A stretch of DNA of 64,000 nucleotides. Source: Chitinolyticbacter albus (GTDB lineage Bacteria; Pseudomonadota; Gammaproteobacteria; Burkholderiales; Chitinibacteraceae). The position numbers and the translations under genes were made by a program. The notes under the pieces were generated by a model. It was not told the origin of the DNA. It ran no database searches and was given only the letters and a program-made list of their open reading frames with translations. Shown one piece after another: positions 25,271 through 38,283 of this stretch (its first letter is position 1; the number at the start of each line of letters is the position of its first letter). The DNA lies in contig NZ_JANBVF010000016.1 of NCBI RefSeq assembly GCF_024437655.1, positions 33,934 through 97,933 of the forward strand. The letters run 5' to 3'.

Positions 25271-25717
25271 GCGAGCGCTGCCTCCATTCAGGTACATCCC
25301 TCGCCCGTCGCTACCGCGTGGACTGCTGGGCAGTAGGCAATCCCGTTGCCGCTCCCGGCGTCGGTAGGCCACCATCCCGGTGAAAGTCGCGTGCATAGCG
25401 CGACGGCGTATCGCCGGTGTCGATCGCATGCGGTGCGCGCAAGATTGTCACCCAGGCGATGAAATCCCAGCAGCGCGCCCGGGGGTACTTCCTGGTCGTG
25501 GAGCAGGATGGCGATGGGTTGCATACAGTGTCCTGTAGGAAAGCGATCGGCCTGCCGGACAAGGCGGTGTAAAAACGGCGCCTGGCCCGGATAGCCCACC
25601 CTCGATGCCGGATCAGGCGCGGACCTGATCCCACGCGGCATTGCCGATCACCGCGATGCAAAAATCAGGGCCCAGACGGATCATCGCGATCTTTTATGCC
25701 CGAACCGGAGCCACGCA
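25271..25717. other. 447-bp gap between mutY and the antiporter gene
   Basis: No intact gene is convincing here. The middle holds the putative broken minus-strand gene described at 25311-25524. The part nearest 25717 holds the ribosome site GGAG for the next gene, and no repeat was noticed. Confidence 0.5.
25311..25524 (-). pseudogene. possible small gene with a frameshift, function unknown
   Basis: An ATG at 25524 has AGGA 6 nt upstream and opens a frame reading MQPIAILLHDQEVPPGALLG. Beyond the LLG codons, the protein-like, GC3-rich reading moves to the next frame: DFIAWVTILRAPHAIDTGD, followed by SRYARDFHRDGG and so on, ending at a stop at 25311-25313. The original frame instead becomes Arg/Cys/Trp-rich. 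One nucleotide change near 25460-25467 would join the two. This is a codon-usage argument only; an assembly error or two unrelated short frames would look similar. Confidence 0.35.
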
Positions 25718-27028
25718 ATGAATTCCGTCGTGATCGCCGTCGTCCTGATGCTGGCGCTGTCGCTCCTCCGCGTGAATGTGGTGATCAGTCTGCTTGCCAG
25801 TGCGGTGGCCGGCGGACTGCTCGGGGGTCTGGACCTTGCCGGCACGCTCAACGCCTTCAACGGCGGGCTCGGTGACGGCGCCGGAGTGGCACTCTCCTAC
25901 GCGCTGCTTGGTGCCTTCGCCATGGCGATCGCCGCCTCAGGCCTGCCGCACGCGCTGGCCGATGGCCTGGCGCATGCAGTGAAGAAAGGCGGCGGCGGGC
26001 GCGGGGTGAAGTGGACGATCTTTACCGCGCTGCTGCTGCTGGCGATCTCGTCGCAGAACCTGCTGCCCATCCATATCGCCTTCATCCCGCTACTGGTGCC
26101 GCCCCTGCTCCATACGCTGGGCGAATTGCGGGTGGACCGGCGCCTGTTGGCCTGCATCATCACTTTCGGCCTGATCACGCCGTATATCTTCATGCCGGTG
26201 GGTTTTGGCGAGATTTTCCTCAAGCAGATCCTGCTCAGCAGCATCGCCAAGGCCGGGCTCGATGCCGGCCAGGTGAACGTGATGCAGGCCATGGCCATCC
26301 CCGCCGCGGGCATGGCCTTGGGGCTGGCGATCGCGCTGTTCAGCTACCGCAAGCCGCGCGACTACGATCTGGCGCAGCTCGCCCGCGCCGAACACGAGGA
26401 AGCGCGCTACACGCCGCGCTCACTGGCAGTGGCCGGCGTTGCGGTGGTCATCACCTTCGTCACGCAGCTGTGGGCCGATTCCATGTTGCTGGGCGCGCTG
26501 GCCGGCTTCGTCGTCTGCGTGGCGGGCGGTTCCATCCGCTGGAACGAGGCGGACCACGTGTTCATGGAAGGCATGAAGATGATGGCCGGTATCGGCCTCA
26601 TCATGATCGCCGCCTCCGGCTTTGCCGAGGTGATGAAGGCCACGGGCGATATCGGCCGGCTGGTCGAGGCCTCCGTCGCCGTCGTCGGCGACAACAAGGG
26701 GCTGGCGGTATTCCTGATGCTGCTGGTCGGGCTTATCGTCACGTTGGGCATCGGCTCGTCATTCTCCACCGTGCCCATCCTCGCCACGCTGTATGTGCCG
26801 CTATCGCTGCAGCTGGGCTTGTCGCCGACGGCCATCGTCTGCCTGATCGGCACCGCCGGGGCGCTCGGCGACGCCGGCTCGCCGGTGTCCGATTCGACGC
26901 TGGGTCCCACCGCCGGCCTTAACGTCGACGATCAGCACGACCATATCTGGGATACCGTGGTGCCGACCTTTCTGCACTACAACCTGCCGCTGCTGGCGGC
27001 GGGCTGGGTGGCGGTGATGGTGTTGTGA
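25718..27028 (+). CDS. Na+/H+ antiporter family protein (YuiF/NhaC-like)
   Basis: 436 residues with 10-12 membrane helices. The GLGDGAGVALSYALLGAFAMAIAASGLPHALAD segment, the mirrored TLGIGSSFSTVPILATLY, and the final PVSDSTLGPTAGLNVDDQHDHIWDTVVPTFLHYN match the uncharacterised antiporter family COG2056. GGAG lies 8 nt before the ATG. Transported ions are inferred from the family name only. It stands alone between mutY and mnmA. Confidence 0.85.
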   Translation: MNSVVIAVVLMLALSLLRVNVVISLLASAVAGGLLGGLDLAGTLNAFNGGLGDGAGVALSYALLGAFAMAIAASGLPHALADGLAHAVKKGGGGRGVKWTIFTALLLLAISSQNLLPIHIAFIPLLVPPLLHTLGELRVDRRLLACIITFGLITPYIFMPVGFGEIFLKQILLSSIAKAGLDAGQVNVMQAMAIPAAGMALGLAIALFSYRKPRDYDLAQLARAEHEEARYTPRSLAVAGVAVVITFVTQLWADSMLLGALAGFVVCVAGGSIRWNEADHVFMEGMKMMAGIGLIMIAASGFAEVMKATGDIGRLVEASVAVVGDNKGLAVFLMLLVGLIVTLGIGSSFSTVPILATLYVPLSLQLGLSPTAIVCLIGTAGALGDAGSPVSDSTLGPTAGLNVDDQHDHIWDTVVPTFLHYNLPLLAAGWVAVMVL

Positions 27029-27052
27029 GCGCCGTGGTGCGCTGCAGGCCCG

Positions 27053-28129
27053 CTACTGGATGATGCCGCCGCCCAGGCACACGTCGCCCTGGTACAGCAC
27101 CATCGATTGCCCCGGCGTCACCGCCCACTGCGCTTCGTCGAAATCGAGCTCGACCCCGCCTTCCACATGGCGCAGCGTGCACGCGGCATCCTGCTGGCGA
27201 TAGCGGGTTTTGGCGGTGTAGCGCCCCTCGACCGGCAGCTCGCCGAGGATCCAGGAGCAATCGAGCGCGCGCAGCGTCGGCTTGAGCAACAGCGGATGGT
27301 CGTGCCCCTGCACCACGATCAGCTCGTTGGTCTCAAGGTTCTTGCCGCCGACGAACCATGGCTCGCCACTACCCGCCTTGTCGCCGCCGATGCCCAGGCC
27401 CGAGCGCTGGCCCAGCGTGTAGTACATCAACCCCATGTGCTCACCCAGCACGCGACCTTCCGGCGTGACCATCGCGCCCGGTTTTTTCGGCAGGTAGCGG
27501 TTGAGGAAGTCGCGGAACGGCCGCTCACCGATGAAGCAGATGCCGGTGCTGTCCTTCTTCCTGGCGTTGGGCAGGCCGATTTCTTCGGCGATGCGGCGCA
27601 CCTCGCTCTTTTGCAGGCCGCCCAGCGGAAACACCGCCTGGCTCACCTGCTCTTGGCTCAGCCGGTAGAGGAAGTAAGTCTGGTCCTTGGATTGATCGGC
27701 GGCGCGGATCAGTTCGGTGCGGCCGTCGCTGCGCAGCCGGTTGCCGCAGTAATGGCCGGTCGCCATCTTGGCGCCGCCCAGTTCGATCGCGTAATCGAGG
27801 AAGCAGCGGAACTTGATTTCGCTATTGCACAGGATGTCCGGATTCGGCGTACGGCCAGCGGAGTACTCGGCCAGGAAGTACGAGAACACCCGGTCCTTGT
27901 ATTCCTTGGCGAAATTGACGAGCTCGATGTCGATACCCAACAGGTCCGCCACCGCGATGGCGTCCATGCTGTCTTCCTTGATCGAGCAGTATTCGTCGTT
28001 ATTGTCGTCTTCCCAGTTCTGCATGAACACGCCGTGCACCTCGAAGCCCTGCGCCTTCAAAAGGTGCGCCGTCACCGACGAATCGACGCCGCCGGACAGG
28101 CCGACGACGATCTTGGTCGCTGCGCTCAT
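27053..28129 (-). CDS. mnmA: tRNA-specific 2-thiouridylase MnmA
   Basis: 358 residues. It makes the 2-thio group of the wobble uridine in tRNAs for Lys, Glu and Gln. The PP-loop [15 protein letters not shown] and the two catalytic cysteines in [10 protein letters not shown] and [10 protein letters not shown] are present. It overlaps the upstream nudJ by 4 nt (ATGA), and NUDIX-mnmA pairs are common in proteobacteria. Sulfur would come from IscS via Tus-type carriers elsewhere. Confidence 0.96.
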   Translation of the reverse strand: MSAATKIVVGLSGGVDSSVTAHLLKAQGFEVHGVFMQNWEDDNNDEYCSIKEDSMDAIAVADLLGIDIELVNFAKEYKDRVFSYFLAEYSAGRTPNPDILCNSEIKFRCFLDYAIELGGAKMATGHYCGNRLRSDGRTELIRAADQSKDQTYFLYRLSQEQVSQAVFPLGGLQKSEVRRIAEEIGLPNARKKDSTGICFIGERPFRDFLNRYLPKKPGAMVTPEGRVLGEHMGLMYYTLGQRSGLGIGGDKAGSGEPWFVGGKNLETNELIVVQGHDHPLLLKPTLRALDCSWILGELPVEGRYTAKTRYRQQDAACTLRHVEGGVELDFDEAQWAVTPGQSMVLYQGDVCLGGGIIQ

Positions 28130-28587
28130 GCTGCCTCCCGGTGATCGAAGTCGCGCAGCAGTGCCAACGGGTAGCGCAGTCCGGCCAGATAGTCGTCGAT
28201 GCAGGCAAGGATCAGCGGGCTGCGGTGTTCGGCGCTACGCGCGACCACTTCATCGCGGCTCAGCCACACCGCGGCCTCGATGCCATCGTCGAGCGCGCGG
28301 CCCGGCTCGTGACCGGTGATCTCGCCGGTGAAGGCAAAGCGCAGATAAGTCAGCTCCGGGCGCTCGGGCGGGCTCCACTGGTAGATGCCGACCAGGGCCA
28401 TCGGCACAAAGTGGTGCGCGGTTTCCTCGAGCGTTTCGCGCACGCAGGCGGCGGCGATGCTCTCGCCGTGCTCGACATGGCCAGCCGGCTGGTTGAGCTT
28501 CAAGGCGCCGAGGATGCGCTCCTCGACCATCAGAAAGCGTCCGTCGCGCTCGATTAGCGCAGCCACGGTCACATTGGGATGCCACAT
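28126..28587 (-). CDS. nudJ: NUDIX hydrolase, NudJ-like
   Basis: 153 residues. The Nudix box [22 protein letters not shown] fits GX5EX7REUXEEXGU with a Thr near the end. NudJ of E. coli dephosphorylates nucleoside di- and triphosphates and HMP-PP; the substrate here is inferred. The ATG at 28587 ([15 protein letters not shown]) starts the Nudix fold; the longer frame adds only 14 residues. Confidence 0.88.
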   Translation of the reverse strand: MWHPNVTVAALIERDGRFLMVEERILGALKLNQPAGHVEHGESIAAACVRETLEETAHHFVPMALVGIYQWSPPERPELTYLRFAFTGEITGHEPGRALDDGIEAAVWLSRDEVVARSAEHRSPLILACIDDYLAGLRYPLALLRDFDHREAA

Positions 28588-28625
28588 AGAATCGGATTTT
28601 CCAGTAAAAACAGGATTGTACAGGA

Positions 28626-29252
28626 TCAACGCGGCTTGTTCGGCCCGCGCCGGCCGCGCTGCTTGGGCGCACTCGACCTGGGCCGGGCCGTGGTGCTCGC
28701 CATCGGCGCCGCCACCAGCAGCTCGCGCCAGGCGCCGGGCGCCAGTTCAGCCAGGGTATGGTCGCCGACCGCCCAGCGGATCAGCCGCAATGTGGGAAAG
28801 CCAATCTTGGCCGTCATCCGCCGCACCTGACGGTTTTTGCCCTCGGCAATGCAGATTTCCAGCCAGCTGGTGGGAATCGCGGCACGAAAGCGCACCGGTG
28901 GGTCACGCGGCCACAGGCCCGCGGGCTCGGCCATCACCCGTACCGCAGCCGGCAGCGTGACGAAGTCTCCCAGATCAACGCCGCGCCGGAGCGGCTCGAG
29001 CGCCGCGTCGTCCGGCGCGCCTTCCACCTGCACCCAGTAGGTCTTCACGAGCTTGTGCCGGGGGTCGGCAATGCGCGCCTGCAAAGGCCCGGAATCGGTG
29101 AGCAGCACCAGCCCTTCGGAGTCGGTATCGAGCCGGCCGGCCGGGTAGACATCCTTGATTGGCACGTAGTCGGCCAGCGACTGGTGCGGCGGGCTGGGGG
29201 AAAACTGGCAGATCACACCGTAAGGCTTGTTGAGCAGAATAAGCTTGGCCAT
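28626..29252 (-). CDS. rluE: 23S rRNA pseudouridine synthase (RluE type)
   Basis: 208 residues of the RsuA/RluB/E/F family, without an S4 domain. The catalytic motif is PAGRLDTDSEGLVLLT and a second conserved segment is EGKNRQVRRMTAKIGFPTLRLIR. In E. coli RluE modifies U2457 of 23S rRNA; the assignment is from the short N-terminus (MAKLILLNKPYGVICQFS). The Ala/Arg/Pro-rich tail is probably disordered. First gene before nudJ and mnmA, with a 38-nt gap. Confidence 0.9.
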   Translation of the reverse strand: MAKLILLNKPYGVICQFSPSPPHQSLADYVPIKDVYPAGRLDTDSEGLVLLTDSGPLQARIADPRHKLVKTYWVQVEGAPDDAALEPLRRGVDLGDFVTLPAAVRVMAEPAGLWPRDPPVRFRAAIPTSWLEICIAEGKNRQVRRMTAKIGFPTLRLIRWAVGDHTLAELAPGAWRELLVAAPMASTTARPRSSAPKQRGRRGPNKPR

Positions 29253-29317
29253 GCACCAATTGTAACGCGACCATCGATTATCCCGGCGAGCGCGACTTGG
29301 CAGCGCTGGCGCGTTCA

Positions 29318-29330
29318 CGCGATAATCGCG
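29318..29330. promoter_or_regulatory. palindrome over a -10 candidate upstream of icd
   Basis: CGCGAT-A-ATCGCG is a perfect inverted repeat of two 6-bp arms. It contains GATAAT, a good -10 match, 64 nt before the icd start. It could be an operator or chance in a CG-rich region. Confidence 0.35.
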
Positions 29331-29393
29331 CGTTTCCAGCGCGCACCGAAAAAGCGCGCCGAAGTCCAAACCTAACTGATGGGAAAGTCAACG

Positions 29394-30617
<1,224 letters not shown>

Positions 30618-30624
30618 GCACCTC

Positions 30625-30668
30625 CGCGACACAAAACACCCCGCTTCGGCGGGGTTTTTTGTGTCGCG
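30625..30668 (+). terminator. intrinsic terminator after icd, extended stem
   Basis: The core is CCCCGC-TTCG-GCGGGG (30639-30654) followed by six T. The outer sequence CGCGACAC (30625-30632) also pairs with GTGTCGCG (30661-30668) beyond the T run, giving an unusually long stem with a UUCG tetraloop. Confidence 0.9.
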
Positions 30669-30687
30669 ATGTCGGCGCTGGCCAAAG

Positions 30688-30713
30688 AAAAACCCCGCTT
30701 ACGCGGGGTTTTT
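30688..30713 (-). terminator. intrinsic terminator after cspA
   Basis: AAAAACCCCGC (30688-30698), a TTAC loop and GCGGGGTTTTT (30703-30713). It lies just beyond the cspA stop on the minus strand. Confidence 0.85.
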
Positions 30714-30730
30714 CAACACAAACGCAACAA

Positions 30731-30934
30731 TCAGGCAGCCTGAATGTTGGCCGCTTGCTTGCCCTTCGGGCCCGTAGCCACTTCGAAGGAGACGCGTTGG
30801 CCTTCCTTCAGGGTCTTGAAGCCTTGCATGTTGATCGCGGAGAAGTGAGCGAAGATGTCGTCGCCGCCTTCATCCGGAGTGATAAAGCCAAAACCTTTGG
30901 AATCATTGAACCACTTCACGGTACCCGTAGCCAT
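30731..30934 (-). CDS. cspA: cold-shock family protein (CspA)
   Basis: 67 residues, the single cold-shock domain. RNP1 [10 protein letters not shown] and RNP2 DIFAHFS bind single-stranded RNA or DNA. GGAGAAAG precedes the ATG. The minus-strand leader, up to the clpS promoter region, is long and contains an imperfect hairpin (30962-30992), common for cold-shock mRNAs. It is divergent from clpS, a conserved arrangement. Confidence 0.96.
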   Translation of the reverse strand: MATGTVKWFNDSKGFGFITPDEGGDDIFAHFSAINMQGFKTLKEGQRVSFEVATGPKGKQAANIQAA

Positions 30935-31184
30935 TCAGGTCTTTCTCCAAGATATACATAGAAACAGCACCCCCCACGGGCGCCGCCTGTTTGAAGTCAA
31001 GGCCAAACGACGGGTGTACCGGTAAGGCATGAAACTTGTCCATCAAACGCGATTTGTTTTTACGCGATAGTTACGAATGAGGTCAAGCGCACGAACGCGA
31101 ATTTCAGCAAACTGTTGCATCGTTGGAACGCTTGAAAATCCCCCCCCACGGGCCAAAATGAGTAGGGAAACCGGCTGGACAGAT

Positions 31185-31492
31185 ATGGCTTTGCAACATC
31201 AAATCGAGCATGCACAACAGCTGCGCGAGCAGCGCACTGCCCCACCACCGATGTATCGCGTCGTTTTGCTCAACGACGACTACACGCCTATGGAATACGT
31301 GATCGTGGTGCTGCAGGAATTTTTCGCGATGGGCGGCGAACAAGCGACCGTCGTCATGCTCAAAGTCCATAACGAAGGCCGTGGTGTATGCGGGGTTTAC
31401 CCCAAGGACATCGCGGCCACCAAGGTGGCGCAGGTGACCGAGCATGCCCGCGCACACCAACATCCGCTCCAATGCATCATGGAGGTACACGA

Positions 31493-31496
<4 letters not shown>
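31185..31496 (+). CDS. clpS: ATP-dependent Clp protease adaptor ClpS
   Basis: 103 residues. It delivers N-degron substrates to ClpAP. The core [28 protein letters not shown] includes the Asn-Asp pair and residues of the N-degron pocket. Its stop overlaps the clpA ATG (ATGA). The ATG at 31185 was used; an earlier in-frame ATG (31158) adds nine residues and cannot be excluded. Confidence 0.95.
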
Positions 31497-33766
<2,270 letters not shown>

Positions 33767-33784
33767 TGATCAGCCTTCAACTGA

Positions 33785-33810
33785 AAACGCCCCGCAACTG
33801 CGGGGCGTTT
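33785..33810. terminator. terminator between clpA and mscS (convergent)
   Basis: AAACGCCCCGC (33785-33795), an AACT loop and GCGGGGCGTTT (33800-33810). Its arms are identical to those of the terminator at 18974. Confidence 0.87.
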
Positions 33811-33833
33811 CATTTGGGCCATACGCCAATAGC

Positions 33834-34679
33834 CTAAGCAGACTGCTGCACCACCACCGCCTGCGCCGGCATCGGCGCGGCGTAACCCGCATCGATGAAG
33901 CTTTCGCGGATCACGCGGTTGGTCTCGAAATATACCTGCCAGTAATGATCGTTATGGCAGTACGGCCGCACCGCGAGGACCGGCCCGACCAGATTGAACT
34001 CGAGTATCTCGACGTCCACCGGCGGCTCGGACAGCACATGCGGAATCGCCGCGACCTTGTCCTTGAGCAGCGCCACAGCGGCAGCGACCTCGGTGGAACC
34101 GGCAAGCTGCGCCTGCAGGTCAACCCGGCGAAACGAGTTGGTCGTGAAGTTCTGGATGTTGTCGCTGAAGATCTTGTTGTTGCCGATGATGGTCTGCACG
34201 TTGTCCATCGTGTTGAGCGTGGTGGCGAAAAGGCCGATCTCCATCACGGTGCCGGTCACGCCGCCGGCACTGATGAAATCCCCCACCTTGAACGGGCGCA
34301 GCACGATGATGAAGGCGCCTGCGGCGAAGTTCGCCAGCAAACCGGACCATGCCATGCCGATCGCCACGCCCGCCGCGGCGAGCAACGCGGCAAAGGTCGT
34401 CGTCTGGATGCCGAAATAACCCAGGATGCCGATCACCAGGATGATGTTCAGCGTCACCGTGATGATGGAACCAACGTAGCGCAGCACGGTGGGGTCGACA
34501 TGCTGCTTTTCCAGCGACTGACGCACCAGTCCGACAGCGAAACCGATCAGCCAGCGACCGATCACCCAGAAGACGATCGCAGCCAGAATCTTGATGCCAA
34601 ACGCCGTAAGGTACTGTATGACAATATCTTGGTAGCGCCCCGCCGCCGCCGCGCCTTGCGTGACCAGATCCTGATCCAT
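33834..34679 (-). CDS. mscS: small-conductance mechanosensitive channel (MscS family)
   Basis: 281 residues, close to E. coli MscS. Three membrane helices; the pore helix reads LLAAAGVAIGMAWSGLLANFAAGAFIIVLRPF, rich in Gly/Ala, followed by the beta domain PFKVGDFISAGGVTGTV. It opens on hypo-osmotic shock. The start at 34679 (MDQDLVTQ) is preferred because GGGGGA lies just 5 nt upstream; an in-frame ATG at 34709 lacks such a site. Confidence 0.93.
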   Translation of the reverse strand: MDQDLVTQGAAAAGRYQDIVIQYLTAFGIKILAAIVFWVIGRWLIGFAVGLVRQSLEKQHVDPTVLRYVGSIITVTLNIILVIGILGYFGIQTTTFAALLAAAGVAIGMAWSGLLANFAAGAFIIVLRPFKVGDFISAGGVTGTVMEIGLFATTLNTMDNVQTIIGNNKIFSDNIQNFTTNSFRRVDLQAQLAGSTEVAAAVALLKDKVAAIPHVLSEPPVDVEILEFNLVGPVLAVRPYCHNDHYWQVYFETNRVIRESFIDAGYAAPMPAQAVVVQQSA

Positions 34680-34749
34680 GATTTCCCCCAGTTTGAAGAG
34701 CTCACCCATGACTGCTTCAAACTAGCAGAAGAAATCCGCAAACGTAGTG

Positions 34750-35655
34750 TCAGCCCCGGGGGTGGTGCTTGCCGTGCAGCGCTTGTAGGCGTGCCGTTGC
34801 AACGTGGGTGTAGATCTGGGTGGTGCCGATATCGGCGTGGCCCAGCAGCATTTGCACGATGCGCAAGTCGGCACCGTGGTTGAGTAGGTGCGTCGCGAAC
34901 GCGTGACGCAGCACATGCGGCGACAGCTTTTCAGCCGGAATGCCCGCTTGCGTCGCATAGCCCTTGATGATGAACCAGGCCCCCTGCCGGGTCAGCGGCT
35001 CGCCACGCTGGTTGATGAACAGCGTGGACACGGCTCGTCCGAAACACAGCATGGTGCGCGCCTCCTTGAGATAGCGCTCCAACCAGTGCTGCGCCTCCGC
35101 GCCCATGGGCACGATGCGCTGTTTGCCGCCCTTGCCGCCGAGCACCTGGACGAAGCCTTCATTCAAATGCAGATGCTCGCTTGGCAGCGTCACCAGCTCC
35201 GACACCCGCAGGCCGGTGGCATACATCAGTTCCAGCATGGCACGGTCACGCAAGCCGGCCGGCGTCTCGAGCCGAGGCGCATCCAGCAAAGCGGCAATGT
35301 GGCCCTCCTCCAGCGCCTTGGGTAGCGGACGCACCCGACGTGGCGAACTCAGCAATTCGGTCGGATCGACGACGATACGTTCGCTGCTACGCCAGTGCCG
35401 GTAGAACTTACGCAGACTGGCCAGACGCCGCGCCAGCGTCGCCGCCTTGGCGTCACGCGCCTGCCGGGCGAGGAAACCCTGCACCTGATCGCGTGTCGCT
35501 GTCAGCAGCGAGCCGCCCTCGCCTTCCAGCCACTGCGCCCAGATCATCAGATCGCGGCGATAGCTATCGACCGTGTTGGTGGCGAGCCCGTCGGCCAGCC
35601 AGACCGCATCGATGAACTCGTCAATCAGCTGCTCCGCCACGGGAGGAGGCGTCAA
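34750..35655 (-). CDS. xerD: site-specific tyrosine recombinase XerD
   Basis: 301 residues. With XerC it resolves chromosome dimers at dif under FtsK. The tyrosine-recombinase residues are visible: Arg in [21 protein letters not shown] and the nucleophile in TTQIYTHVA. The overall sequence is closer to XerD than XerC. I chose the TTG at 35655, which overlaps the ogt stop, because GAGGGGG precedes it and the length fits; a longer ATG start at 35700 would overlap ogt by 49 nt. Confidence 0.94.
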   Translation of the reverse strand: MTPPPVAEQLIDEFIDAVWLADGLATNTVDSYRRDLMIWAQWLEGEGGSLLTATRDQVQGFLARQARDAKAATLARRLASLRKFYRHWRSSERIVVDPTELLSSPRRVRPLPKALEEGHIAALLDAPRLETPAGLRDRAMLELMYATGLRVSELVTLPSEHLHLNEGFVQVLGGKGGKQRIVPMGAEAQHWLERYLKEARTMLCFGRAVSTLFINQRGEPLTRQGAWFIIKGYATQAGIPAEKLSPHVLRHAFATHLLNHGADLRIVQMLLGHADIGTTQIYTHVATARLQALHGKHHPRG

Positions 35656-36137
35656 AGTACCCCCTCGTGCTTGAGCAGGATGCGCTTGAGCGGCAGCCAA
35701 TCGACGCCGTTGCGATTCGCGTTGAAGCCCCCCAGGCCATTGACGGCCACGACGCGATGACAGGGAATGATAACCGGCAAGGGGTTGCGCCCGCAGGCCG
35801 TACCCACCGCGCGCGGCACTGAGCCAACGCGCCAGGCGATCTCGGAATAGCGCACGATATCGCCAACCCGAATCGCGGCGATCTGCTGCCAGACCGCGAT
35901 CTGGTGTGGCGTGCCTTGCAGGCGATAGGGCAGATCGAAACGGAAACCGGGGTCGGCGAAATACGCGTCGAGCTGGCGCGCCACTTCCCGTAGCAAGGGG
36001 CTGGTGGGTGCGCGCAACGGCGCATCGGCCGGCAGGAAATCGATCAGCTGGAGCGTATCAACGCCCTCCATCAAGCCCAATGGCCCGATAGGGCTGGCCA
36101 CAATGGCGTGGTACTCGGCGTAGACAATGGGATGCAT
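35652..36137 (-). CDS. ogt: methylated-DNA-protein-cysteine methyltransferase
   Basis: 161 residues. It removes alkyl groups from O6-guanine by transfer to its cysteine, the PCHR in VIIPCHRVVAVNG. The recognition helix region TPHQIAVWQQIAAIRVGDIVRYSEIA is present. Start choice is uncertain among several nearby ATGs (36176, 36161, 36146, 36137), none with a good ribosome site; 36137 was used since homology starts near MHPIVYAEY. The first available ATG (36224) lies inside the rplS terminator. Confidence 0.9.
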   Translation of the reverse strand: MHPIVYAEYHAIVASPIGPLGLMEGVDTLQLIDFLPADAPLRAPTSPLLREVARQLDAYFADPGFRFDLPYRLQGTPHQIAVWQQIAAIRVGDIVRYSEIAWRVGSVPRAVGTACGRNPLPVIIPCHRVVAVNGLGGFNANRNGVDWLPLKRILLKHEGVL

Positions 36138-36190
36138 GTTGGGCATGACCGGGCCCGGCGGCATGGATGAGGCCATATCGTAGCCGAAAA

Positions 36191-36218
36191 AAAACGCGGG
36201 TGAGGACACCCGCGTTTT
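36191..36218 (-). terminator. intrinsic terminator after rplS
   Basis: AAAACGCGGGTG (36191-36202), an AGGA loop and CACCCGCGTTTT (36207-36218). On the minus strand it is followed by a run of T and ends the ribosomal/tRNA-modification unit. Confidence 0.9.
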
Positions 36219-36235
36219 CATCACAGCAAGGCTGC

Positions 36236-36613
36236 TTACTGCGCAGCAGCTTGCTTGCGTGCCGGCAGCTTTTCCTTGATCCGTGCGGACTTGCCCGAAC
36301 GATCACGGAGGTAGTACAGCTTGGCGCGGCGCACGTCACCACGGCGCTTCACTTCGACCGAAGCGACCAGCGGCGAGTAGCTCTGGAAGGTACGTTCGAC
36401 GCCGGTACCAGCCGAGATCTTGCGCACGGTGAAGGCGCTGTTCAGGCCAGCGTTCTTCTTGGCAATGACCACGCCTTCGTACGCCTGCAGACGTTCGCGG
36501 TTACCTTCCTTCACCTTCACCTGGACGATGACGGTGTCGCCCGGTGCGAATTCAGGGAGGGTCTTGCCCAGGCGGGCGATTTCTTCTTGCTCGAGTTGTT
36601 GAATCAGGTTCAT
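36236..36613 (-). CDS. rplS: 50S ribosomal protein L19
   Basis: 125 residues. It contains the L19 segments [15 protein letters not shown] and [18 protein letters not shown] and a Lys-rich tail, and sits at the 30S-50S interface. Last gene of the rpsP-rimM-trmD-rplS set. Confidence 0.98.
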   Translation of the reverse strand: MNLIQQLEQEEIARLGKTLPEFAPGDTVIVQVKVKEGNRERLQAYEGVVIAKKNAGLNSAFTVRKISAGTGVERTFQSYSPLVASVEVKRRGDVRRAKLYYLRDRSGKSARIKEKLPARKQAAAQ

Positions 36614-36670
36614 GACCTAATCACTCCTGGTGTGAAGCTTGTTCCTTCCGTCCGCAACGCGGCAATGCCA

Positions 36671-37444
36671 TCAGTTCGACTGCTGTTCAGTCTTGAACTC
36701 GGCCAGAAGACGAGCTTCCTCTTTTGAAAGCTGGCGCTTGGCAAGCAACTCGGGCCGACGCAACAGCGTCCGCCCCAGCGCCTGCTTCAGCCGCCAGCGC
36801 CTTATCGCAGCATGGTTGCCCGAAAGCAAAACCTCCGGGACCGCCATGCCGCGGTAAACCTCGGGACGGGTGTAATGCGGGCAATCCAGCAACCCATCCA
36901 CGAACGAATCTTCTTCGGCACTCGCCGCGGTGTTCAACACCCCGGGCAATTGCCTGACCACCGCATCGATCAGCACCATGGCCGGCAACTCGCCACCGGA
37001 TAGCACGTAATCGCCGATCGAGATTTCCTCGTCGACCTGCGTCTTCAGCACACGCTCGTCGACGCCTTCATAACGGCCGCACAACAGTACCAGGCCGTCC
37101 AGTGCCGATAACTGCAGCACCTTGGCATGATCAAGCGGCGCCCCCTGCGGCGACAGATAGACGACGTGCGACGCACGCCCCGCCTGCTGCTGCCTCGTCC
37201 TGGCCGCCGTAATGGCCAACTCCAGGGGCTCCGGCAACATCAACATGCCCGGACCCCCACCATAGGGTCTATCGTCGACCCGACGGTAATTGTCCTGCGT
37301 GAAATCACGCGGATTCCACGCCTGAAAATCGAAAATACCCAATTCGACCGCGCGCTGGGTCACCCCATGGCGCGTGATGGCATCAAACATCTCCGGAAAG
37401 ATGCTGACCACATCGAACGAGAGACGGCGCGCAGGCGTCGTCAT
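36671..37444 (-). CDS. trmD: tRNA (guanine-N1)-methyltransferase TrmD
   Basis: 257 residues. It methylates G37 of tRNAs with SAM. The knotted SPOUT fold segments [33 protein letters not shown] and [22 protein letters not shown] are clear. It starts 1 nt before the rimM stop. Confidence 0.97.
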   Translation of the reverse strand: MTTPARRLSFDVVSIFPEMFDAITRHGVTQRAVELGIFDFQAWNPRDFTQDNYRRVDDRPYGGGPGMLMLPEPLELAITAARTRQQQAGRASHVVYLSPQGAPLDHAKVLQLSALDGLVLLCGRYEGVDERVLKTQVDEEISIGDYVLSGGELPAMVLIDAVVRQLPGVLNTAASAEEDSFVDGLLDCPHYTRPEVYRGMAVPEVLLSGNHAAIRRWRLKQALGRTLLRRPELLAKRQLSKEEARLLAEFKTEQQSN

Positions 37445-37445
37445 C

Positions 37446-37991
37446 TCAGTAATCGAGGCCCCAGTCGACCGTCATCGTCCGAGATGGCAAGTCCACCTTC
37501 AGCACCACATGCCCGACGAAGGGCAGCAGCCGTTCGATCTCGCCGTCCTTCACGACCAGCACGTCGTTGGCGCCGGTTTCGAACAGCTTGTCGACCACGC
37601 CCAGGGCTTCGCCCGCGACGTTGACCACGGCCAACCCGACCAGATCGGCCCAGTAGTACTCACCATCGTCCGGCAGCGGCATGGCGCTGCGTGGAATCGC
37701 AACCTGGCAGCCCTTGAGGGAAAATGCCGCATCGCGATCGTCGACGCCTTCGAGCTTGGCACCAAGCTTCTTGGGCTGCAGCTGGCCTTCCTTGAAGGCA
37801 TAGGCGCGCCACTGGCCATCACGCCCCAACCACCAAGTGTCGTAATCGAACAGGCTATCGTCGAACTCGGTGTCCGCAACCACGTGGACCCAGCCACGAA
37901 GACCAAAAGCCCCGCTCACATGGCCCATGGTCACCAGATCATCTGGGACCGCAGGCGATGCAGGCGAGGCCACAACCTTGCTGTGCGTCAC
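37446..37991 (-). CDS. rimM: 16S rRNA processing / ribosome maturation factor RimM
   Basis: 181 residues. The N-terminal RimM barrel contains [16 protein letters not shown] and the PRC-barrel half has [13 protein letters not shown]. It helps mature the 30S head through S19. Preceded by rpsP and followed by trmD, as usual. Confidence 0.96.
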   Translation of the reverse strand: MTHSKVVASPASPAVPDDLVTMGHVSGAFGLRGWVHVVADTEFDDSLFDYDTWWLGRDGQWRAYAFKEGQLQPKKLGAKLEGVDDRDAAFSLKGCQVAIPRSAMPLPDDGEYYWADLVGLAVVNVAGEALGVVDKLFETGANDVLVVKDGEIERLLPFVGHVVLKVDLPSRTMTVDWGLDY

Positions 37992-37997
37992 GACTGC

Positions 37998-38246
37998 TTA
38001 GGCAGCCGGCTTGTACGACTTCAGCAGGCGGGCGACGGAATCGCTGGTTTGCGCGCCAACGCCAACCCAGTAGTTCACACGATCGAGTGCAAAGCGCACG
38101 CCCTCTTCGTTTTCCTTGGCCTGCGGGTTGTAGAAACCCAGGCGTTCGACGAAGCGGCCGTCGCGGCGGTTGCGCGAATCGGTGACGACGATATTGTAGA
38201 ACGGACGGTCCTTGGCGCCGCCACGAGCAAGACGAATCACAACCAT
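37998..38246 (-). CDS. rpsP: 30S ribosomal protein S16
   Basis: 82 residues, beginning [26 protein letters not shown], which is the canonical S16 start. Binds 16S rRNA early in assembly. First gene of its set. Confidence 0.98.
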   Translation of the reverse strand: MVVIRLARGGAKDRPFYNIVVTDSRNRRDGRFVERLGFYNPQAKENEEGVRFALDRVNYWVGVGAQTSDSVARLLKSYKPAA

Positions 38247-38283
38247 TGTTTTGTACCCAGAATCGGTTTACGCGAAACTCGCA

